The notes under the pieces: model-generated
Seen by the model: only the letters and a program-made list of their open reading frames with translations
The model's database searches: none
Told to the model about the DNA's origin: nothing
Position numbers and translations under genes: made by a program
NCBI GenBank assembly: GCA_016283355.1
Contig: JAEEMS010000025.1
Location: 1-64,000, forward strand
DNA: 64,000 bases
From: Elusimicrobiaceae bacterium
GTDB taxonomy: Bacteria > Elusimicrobiota > Elusimicrobia > Elusimicrobiales > Elusimicrobiaceae
Reading direction: 5' to 3'
Part shown: positions 59,308 to 64,000 of the stretch, piece by piece
Position numbering within the stretch: the first letter of the stretch is position 1
Layout: each line of letters starts with the position of its first letter

Positions 59308-60048
59308 TTAATTGGGGCGCTTGTTTCGGGGGACGGCTTCTTCCATTTTGTCGGATAAAGTACGTTCAAACATTTTTGCCTCTTCGGAAGGAAATTCCGA
59401 AGAAAATATTGCGTTCGGAGCGTCCGAAACGAGCCCCGCAGGTTTGCAATCATACGTAAAGGCGTATGCAAAATCATGAAAGCGGCTCGCAAACGCTAAA
59501 ATAGCATCAAGGTCTTTTGTTTCTGTGCCGGGGGAAAAAGGAGATTTCAAAAGGTACTTTGGGGCATAGGCACGATAATCCACGGCGTGGTCTATTTCAA
59601 AAATGGATAATCCGTCGACCGCATCATGAAAGCGCAGTGTAATCAAGGTAATTCGCGGTATACAGGTAGCATTTGGCCCGAAGGAAATATGCGTGATGCG
59701 CAGTATCAGTTTTAAGCGTAGTGCTTGGTAATCAAATCGTTCGGTTCCGTCTTCATAGTGCACTACCATGTGCGAAGGCATAAAATCGATAGCTTTTGCA
59801 ATGCGCGTTTTGCTTAGATGTGCCCAACGCCGATATTTAAAATAGCAATAAAGCGGACGGAGACAAATAAAGAGGAAAAGACACAGGAAGAATTTGACTA
59901 AAAAAGAGGAACAGGCATCTCGCGGCACCCAGGCGAAGGGACCCCCTATCATTATAAAGCAAAATATCAAAAACAAAAGAAAGGGTAGGCCGATAGCGGA
60001 TAGAAGATGTAAATTTTGTGTACCGGGGTGTTTGATTTTAAGGCGCAT
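59308..60048 (-). CDS. membrane protein of unknown function, tandem family C copy 3 (divergent)
   Basis: This 246-residue protein has two N-terminal membrane helices and a soluble part. The soluble part has IDFMPSHMVVHYEDGTERFD and FASRFHDFAYAFTYDC, matching the FQP and RFxxFSYxF blocks of copies 1 and 2, so it is a more distant member of the same family. No SD is evident. An 86-nt gap separates it from copy 2. Function unknown. Confidence 0.72.
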   Translation of the reverse strand: MRLKIKHPGTQNLHLLSAIGLPFLLFLIFCFIMIGGPFAWVPRDACSSFLVKFFLCLFLFICLRPLYCYFKYRRWAHLSKTRIAKAIDFMPSHMVVHYEDGTERFDYQALRLKLILRITHISFGPNATCIPRITLITLRFHDAVDGLSIFEIDHAVDYRAYAPKYLLKSPFSPGTETKDLDAILAFASRFHDFAYAFTYDCKPAGLVSDAPNAIFSSEFPSEEAKMFERTLSDKMEEAVPRNKRPN

Positions 60049-60116
60049 GAGGAATCCTGTTTGCGTGTTTAAATTCCTTTCATTTTAAAAAATTTATTTT
60101 CAAAAATAAAGTCCTC

Positions 60117-60144
60117 TTGTCAAACGGGTAAAAAAAGTTATAAT
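60117..60144 (+). promoter_or_regulatory. promoter of the PTS operon
   Basis: -35 TTGTCA (60117-60122), 16-nt spacer, -10 TATAAT (60139-60144), with a normal leader and SD AAGGAG (60164-60169). Confidence 0.75.
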
Positions 60145-60175
60145 AGAGGTATCTTCTCTTTACAAGGAGTGTCTT

Positions 60176-62689
60176 GTGACAGACAAATTGGAAGTTTTTT
60201 CCCCGGTGGGTGGGACGATTGTTTCGCTATCCCAAGTGCCGGATCCCGTTTTCAGTGAAAAAATGCTCGGCGACGGTGTGGCCGTAGACCCCAGCGAAAA
60301 TACAATAGTAGCTCCCTTTGACGGTAAAGTAGTAAATCTCAACAAAAACTTACACGCAATTACACTTTCTAACGGTACATTGGATGTATTGCTTCACATC
60401 GGTCTTGAAACCGTACAATTAAAAGGAAAAGGATTTAAAGCGTTGGTGGCAGAAGGGGCCACCGTGACCAAAGGCCAAGCGCTTATTGAATTTGATAAAA
60501 AATTTGTGGCGCAAAACGCCCCCAGCACGTTAGTGATATGTGTTCTAACGGCGCCGGCGGATACGCCCGTTACGGCTTGTTGCGGGGTTGTGCGCGCCGG
60601 TGATAAATTATTTACCGCGCAGGGGGCTGCGTTGGGTACATCTGCCGCGCAAACCGGCGGAAAAAGTTTCCAATCTGCGCCTATTACGATTGTTAACCCC
60701 AACGGTTTGCATGCCCGCCCGGCCGGAGTGTTGGCACAAAATGCCAAAAAATTTCCGTTCCCCGTTACCTTGCACAAAGGCACCCAATCGGCCGACGCTA
60801 AAAGCGTGGTGGGTATCATGGGATTGGCGCTTAATTTGAACGATACCTTATACATCTGTGCGCATACGGATAATGAAAAAGAAGCCCAAACTGTGTTGCG
60901 CACATTAACCGAACTTATCCAAAGCGGTCTGGGGGAAAAGGGCGCGTACGTGGTCCCTCAAAAAACCGCCGCTCCGAAAGCGGCCGTGGTAATCAAAAAA
61001 GCGCCGTTATCGGTGGCCGTTAGAGGATTAACGGCTTGCAGCGGTTTGGCGGAAGGAAAAACATTTTTATTGCAACACAAAGAAATTTCTTTTACCGAAA
61101 ATGCCGCGAACCCGTCCGACGAGCAAATGGTATTTGACGACTGTTTGTTGGTGCTGACGGACCAGTTGGAAAAAGAGAGGGAGTCCGCCCCCAATAAAAG
61201 TGCCAAAACAATTGCGCAAGCCCATTTGGAAATGTTGCAAGATCCGTTCTTGGCCGACGAAACAAAGCGTTTTATTGCACAAGGTAAAACCGCTTCTTAC
61301 AGTTTTAACGAGGCCGTACGCAAAAGCATCGACCTGTTGCGGGCTACGGGCAGTACGTTCTTGGAAGAACGTATTGCCGATTTTAAGGACCTGCGCCGGC
61401 GGATGATTTTGTTGTTAAACGGGCAGGCCGATACATCTTACCAATTCCCGCCAAACACGGTGGTATTGGCCGAAGAATTGTTACCTTCCGACATTTCCCA
61501 TTTCAATGAAAATGTAATCGGGGTAGCCCTCACGGCCGGTTCTCCCACGGCTCACGCCTCTATTTTATTGCGCAACAAAAATATTCCCACGCTGGTGGGT
61601 ACGCATGTTTCTTTTGATGAAATAAAAGACGGTACCGTTGCCTTTATAGATGCCCAGGAAGGGAACTTGTTTTTGGCCCCGGACCGTGCCACGCAAAAAC
61701 AACTGCACGAACGGTGCGAACGTGTCCACGCACAACAAAAAGAAGATTGGGAAAAACGCTTCTCTCCGGCCGTTACAAAGGACGGTACGACGGTAGAAGT
61801 GGGGGGAAACATTAATAGCGAAGAAGATGCCAAAGCGGCTTTCCAAGGCGGGGCCGATTCGCTGGGGTTGGTGCGTACGGAATTTTTATTCTTGCAGGAA
61901 GTGGAGCCCCCTTCCGAGAAAAAACAAGCCAAGGAATACCAGGCCATTGTGTCTGCGCTGGAAGGGAAACCGGTTACGTTGCGCACGCTTGATATCGGCG
62001 GGGATAAGCCCGTGCGGTATTTGCCGATTGCGCCGGAAGATAACCCCATGATTGGGATGCGCGGGGTGCGTATTTATGATGATAATTTAGAAGTGTTCCG
62101 CACGCAAGCGCGCGCTATGTTGCAGGTGCAACCGGCTAAAGCCCTGCGCATTATGCTCCCAATGGTAGGTTTTGTGAAGGAGATGAAACATTTCCGCCAA
62201 ATTATTGAAGAAGAAAAACAAAAACTGGGCGTAAAAGAGAAAGTCCAAATTGGGATGATGATTGAAATTCCGGCGGCGGCACTCATGGCGGAACAATTTG
62301 CCAAAGAGGCCGATTTCTTCTCCGTAGGTACCAACGATTTGACGCAATACACCTTGGCCATTGACCGCGGGCACAAAGTGCTCAGCACACAGGCGGACGG
62401 ACTTTCGCCGGCGGTGTTGCATCTGATCGGTCAAACTTGTGCGGGCGCCCAAAAATACAACCGCCCCGTAGCGGTTTGTGGGGCCATGGCCGGTGATTTA
62501 CAAGCCGTGCCGTTGCTTATCGGGTTGGGTGTGCGGGAATTGGCCGTCGGTGCGGGCGCGGTGGCGCAAGTAAAAGCGTTGGTGCGCAGTTTGAAGTTAG
62601 CCGATTGTACCGCAGCCGCACAAAAAGCGTTGACGTTAACGGATGCGGCGGCCGTGCGTGAATTTGTACGTAAAACATTTAATATCTAG
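60176..62689 (+). CDS. PTS IIA(Glc)-HPr-Enzyme I fusion protein
   Basis: This 837-residue protein contains all soluble steps of a PTS. Residues about 1-150 are IIA of the glucose/GlcNAc type, with H60 (NLHAIT) and the phosphoacceptor H74 (LLHIGLETVQL). Residues about 168-255 are HPr with H179 (NPNGLHARPAG) and S210 at the spacing of regulatory Ser46. Residues about 285-837 are Enzyme I with H460 in GSPTAHASILL, the PEP-binding DIGGDKPVRYLP, and VCGAMAGD. PEP phosphate passes EI to HPr to IIA to the downstream NagE-type IICB. The start is GTG at 60176 with SD AAGGAG. Confidence 0.93.
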   Translation: MTDKLEVFSPVGGTIVSLSQVPDPVFSEKMLGDGVAVDPSENTIVAPFDGKVVNLNKNLHAITLSNGTLDVLLHIGLETVQLKGKGFKALVAEGATVTKGQALIEFDKKFVAQNAPSTLVICVLTAPADTPVTACCGVVRAGDKLFTAQGAALGTSAAQTGGKSFQSAPITIVNPNGLHARPAGVLAQNAKKFPFPVTLHKGTQSADAKSVVGIMGLALNLNDTLYICAHTDNEKEAQTVLRTLTELIQSGLGEKGAYVVPQKTAAPKAAVVIKKAPLSVAVRGLTACSGLAEGKTFLLQHKEISFTENAANPSDEQMVFDDCLLVLTDQLEKERESAPNKSAKTIAQAHLEMLQDPFLADETKRFIAQGKTASYSFNEAVRKSIDLLRATGSTFLEERIADFKDLRRRMILLLNGQADTSYQFPPNTVVLAEELLPSDISHFNENVIGVALTAGSPTAHASILLRNKNIPTLVGTHVSFDEIKDGTVAFIDAQEGNLFLAPDRATQKQLHERCERVHAQQKEDWEKRFSPAVTKDGTTVEVGGNINSEEDAKAAFQGGADSLGLVRTEFLFLQEVEPPSEKKQAKEYQAIVSALEGKPVTLRTLDIGGDKPVRYLPIAPEDNPMIGMRGVRIYDDNLEVFRTQARAMLQVQPAKALRIMLPMVGFVKEMKHFRQIIEEEKQKLGVKEKVQIGMMIEIPAAALMAEQFAKEADFFSVGTNDLTQYTLAIDRGHKVLSTQADGLSPAVLHLIGQTCAGAQKYNRPVAVCGAMAGDLQAVPLLIGLGVRELAVGAGAVAQVKALVRSLKLADCTAAAQKALTLTDAAAVREFVRKTFNI

Positions 62690-62697
62690 GAGAAAGT

Positions 62698-64000
62698 ATG
62701 ACGTCTCTAAAAACATTTTTTGCCCTGGTAGGGCGCGGACTTGTAAAACTGGGTAAAGCCCTCATGTTACCCATTGCGGTACTTCCGGTAGCGGGACTAC
62801 TCTTGCGTTTGGGACAGCCGGATTTACTTGATATCGCGTTTATTACAGCAGCCGGAAATGCGGTGTTTGCCAATTTGCCGGTTATTTTTGCGATTGGTGT
62901 GGCCATCGGATTTGCCGAAGAAAATCACGGTGCGGCTGCGTTGGCCGCTTACGTGGGGTATGTGATTTTAACCTCTGCGCTCAAAGTGCTTAATGCGGAT
63001 TTGGATATGGGCGTGCTGGGCGGCATCATTGCCGGTGTGACGGCGGGGCTACTGTACAACCGTTATAAAAATATCCGTCTTCCTTCGTACTTGGCGTTTT
63101 TTGGCGGGCGTCGTTTTGTGCCGATTGTTACAGGCGGTGCGTGTTTATTAATTGCGTTGGTGGCCTCGGTGGTTTGGCCGTATATTTCAAGCGTGATTGC
63201 GCTACTGGGCAATTGGACGATTCATTCGGGTAATATCGGCTTATTTTTCTATGGGTTAGCCAATCGGTTGCTCATTCCGTTAGGGTTGCACCATATTTTG
63301 AATAACTTGGTTTGGTTCCAATTTGGCGATTTTGCCACCGTGCAAGACGGCGTAAATATAATAGTACACGGCGATTTGACCCGCTTTTTTGCACAAGATC
63401 CGTCGGCCGGTGCATTTATGGCAGGGTTTTTCCCGGTGATGATGTTTGGGTTGCCCGCCGCGTGTTTGGCTATGATCCGCACCGCGCATCCCAGTCACAA
63501 AAAAGCAGCTATCGGGTTGTTACTGTCGGTAGCATTTACGTCTTTCCTGACGGGGATTACCGAACCGATTGAATTTTCTTTTATGTTCTTGGCCTTCCCG
63601 CTGTATGTGTTGCACGCCGTACTTACGGGGTTGTCTTTGGTAGTGATGAATATTTTGGGAGTGAAACTCGGTTTTACATTTTCTGCCGGATTGTTTGACT
63701 ATTTACTCAGTTTTAAATTAGGGACCAACGGATGGTATTTGATTCCGGTGGGGCTTGTGTACGGGGCCTTGTACTATTGCTTGTTTGTGTGGGTGATTCG
63801 CAAGTGGAATTTGAAAACGCCCGGGCGTGAGGAAGACGCCCCCGCGCAAGTGGCTTGTGTCGCAGGTTCTGCGGTTGCTATGCAACCCACTGCGCCGCAA
63901 ACGGATGCGCCGGATCATTCCCGCGCCGCAGAATATTTAAGTGCGTTGGGCGGAAAAGAAAATATCCAAACACTGGACGCCTGTGCCACGCGGCTACGTT
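62698..64000 (+). CDS. PTS IICB component, N-acetylglucosamine/glucose type (NagE-like), 3' truncated by the window
   Basis: The reading frame from the ATG at 62698 (SD TAGGAG) stays open to the window end. The first about 350 residues are a IIC membrane domain: LVKLGKALMLPIAVLPVAGL, AIGVAIGFAEENHGAAAL, NRLLIPLGLHHILNNLVWFQ, and GITEPIEFSFMFLAFPLYVLH. It is followed by the start of IIB with the phosphorylated Cys in TLDACATRLR. The IIC resembles NagE/GlcNAc permeases. Phosphate is supplied by the fusion protein 8 nt upstream. The gene continues beyond position 64000. Confidence 0.92.
   Translation, partial: MTSLKTFFALVGRGLVKLGKALMLPIAVLPVAGLLLRLGQPDLLDIAFITAAGNAVFANLPVIFAIGVAIGFAEENHGAAALAAYVGYVILTSALKVLNADLDMGVLGGIIAGVTAGLLYNRYKNIRLPSYLAFFGGRRFVPIVTGGACLLIALVASVVWPYISSVIALLGNWTIHSGNIGLFFYGLANRLLIPLGLHHILNNLVWFQFGDFATVQDGVNIIVHGDLTRFFAQDPSAGAFMAGFFPVMMFGLPAACLAMIRTAHPSHKKAAIGLLLSVAFTSFLTGITEPIEFSFMFLAFPLYVLHAVLTGLSLVVMNILGVKLGFTFSAGLFDYLLSFKLGTNGWYLIPVGLVYGALYYCLFVWVIRKWNLKTPGREEDAPAQVACVAGSAVAMQPTAPQTDAPDHSRAAEYLSALGGKENIQTLDACATRLR

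Overview
The window looks like a stretch of chromosome from an anaerobic, sugar- and peptide-using Gram-negative bacterium. The best guess is a gut member of the Elusimicrobiota. This is an inference from gene content (complete Bat operon, GmhA, many TPR lipoproteins, several GlcNAc-PTS and glutamate/amino-acid functions, Elusimicrobium-like secreted proteins ending their signal peptides in LPLLAQ or LPMFAQ), not from a marker-gene tree. G+C is moderate and coding density is very high. No phage, IS element or CRISPR array was seen.

Layout. 1-6.1 kb: tRNA-Lys, ridA-malQ, two paralogous secreted proteins of unknown function, an anchored protein, and three small conserved proteins including two cysteine-motif families. 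6.1-13.2 kb: a MarR regulator with an overlapping palindromic operator, followed by an LplT-Aas acyltransferase/acyl-ACP synthetase fusion, a tetraether-synthase-like radical SAM enzyme, a small membrane protein, an Lgt-like protein and an isoprenylcysteine-type methyltransferase. Together these look like a lipid-remodelling operon and are the best candidate for an undescribed system. 13.2-19.2 kb: an orphan attenuator-like element, tRNA-Ser, a secreted protein, and the operon TatD-linked radical SAM / glycogen-binding membrane protein / tsaE / tsaB / rimI / TPR lipoprotein. 19.2-31 kb: RNase P RNA, a 50-bp direct repeat, RNase H, a DtxR-family regulator, an SSS transporter with thiN, a YfcC transporter, histidine kinase-tsaC-rsmI, gdhA, a DAACS symporter and a trypsin-like protease. 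31-40.1 kb: plsY-gpsA-hup, then ileS-lspA-TPR lipoprotein-degenerate P-type ATPase-queF-PrcB-like protein. 40.1-46.4 kb: miaA, three tandem mosaic secreted paralogues, PilZ and miaB. 46.4-57.4 kb: one 11-gene operon, moxR-DUF58-(membrane protein)-batA-batB-batC-batD-batE-gmhA-rpiB-pgi. 57.4-64 kb: three tandem membrane-protein paralogues, then a IIA-HPr-EI fusion and the start of a NagE-type IICB, which together form a complete GlcNAc-type PTS.

Two non-coding patterns run through the window. First, about a dozen operon-leading genes have a TATAAT-like -10 box ending only 6-7 nt before the start codon and no Shine-Dalgarno sequence, as expected for leaderless mRNAs. Internal operon genes instead use clear SD sequences or start/stop overlaps. 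Second, a short motif, CCAAAAG(A/G)CCTA with its inverse, recurs in pairs in at least five intergenic regions, several of them upstream of secreted-protein genes or regulators.
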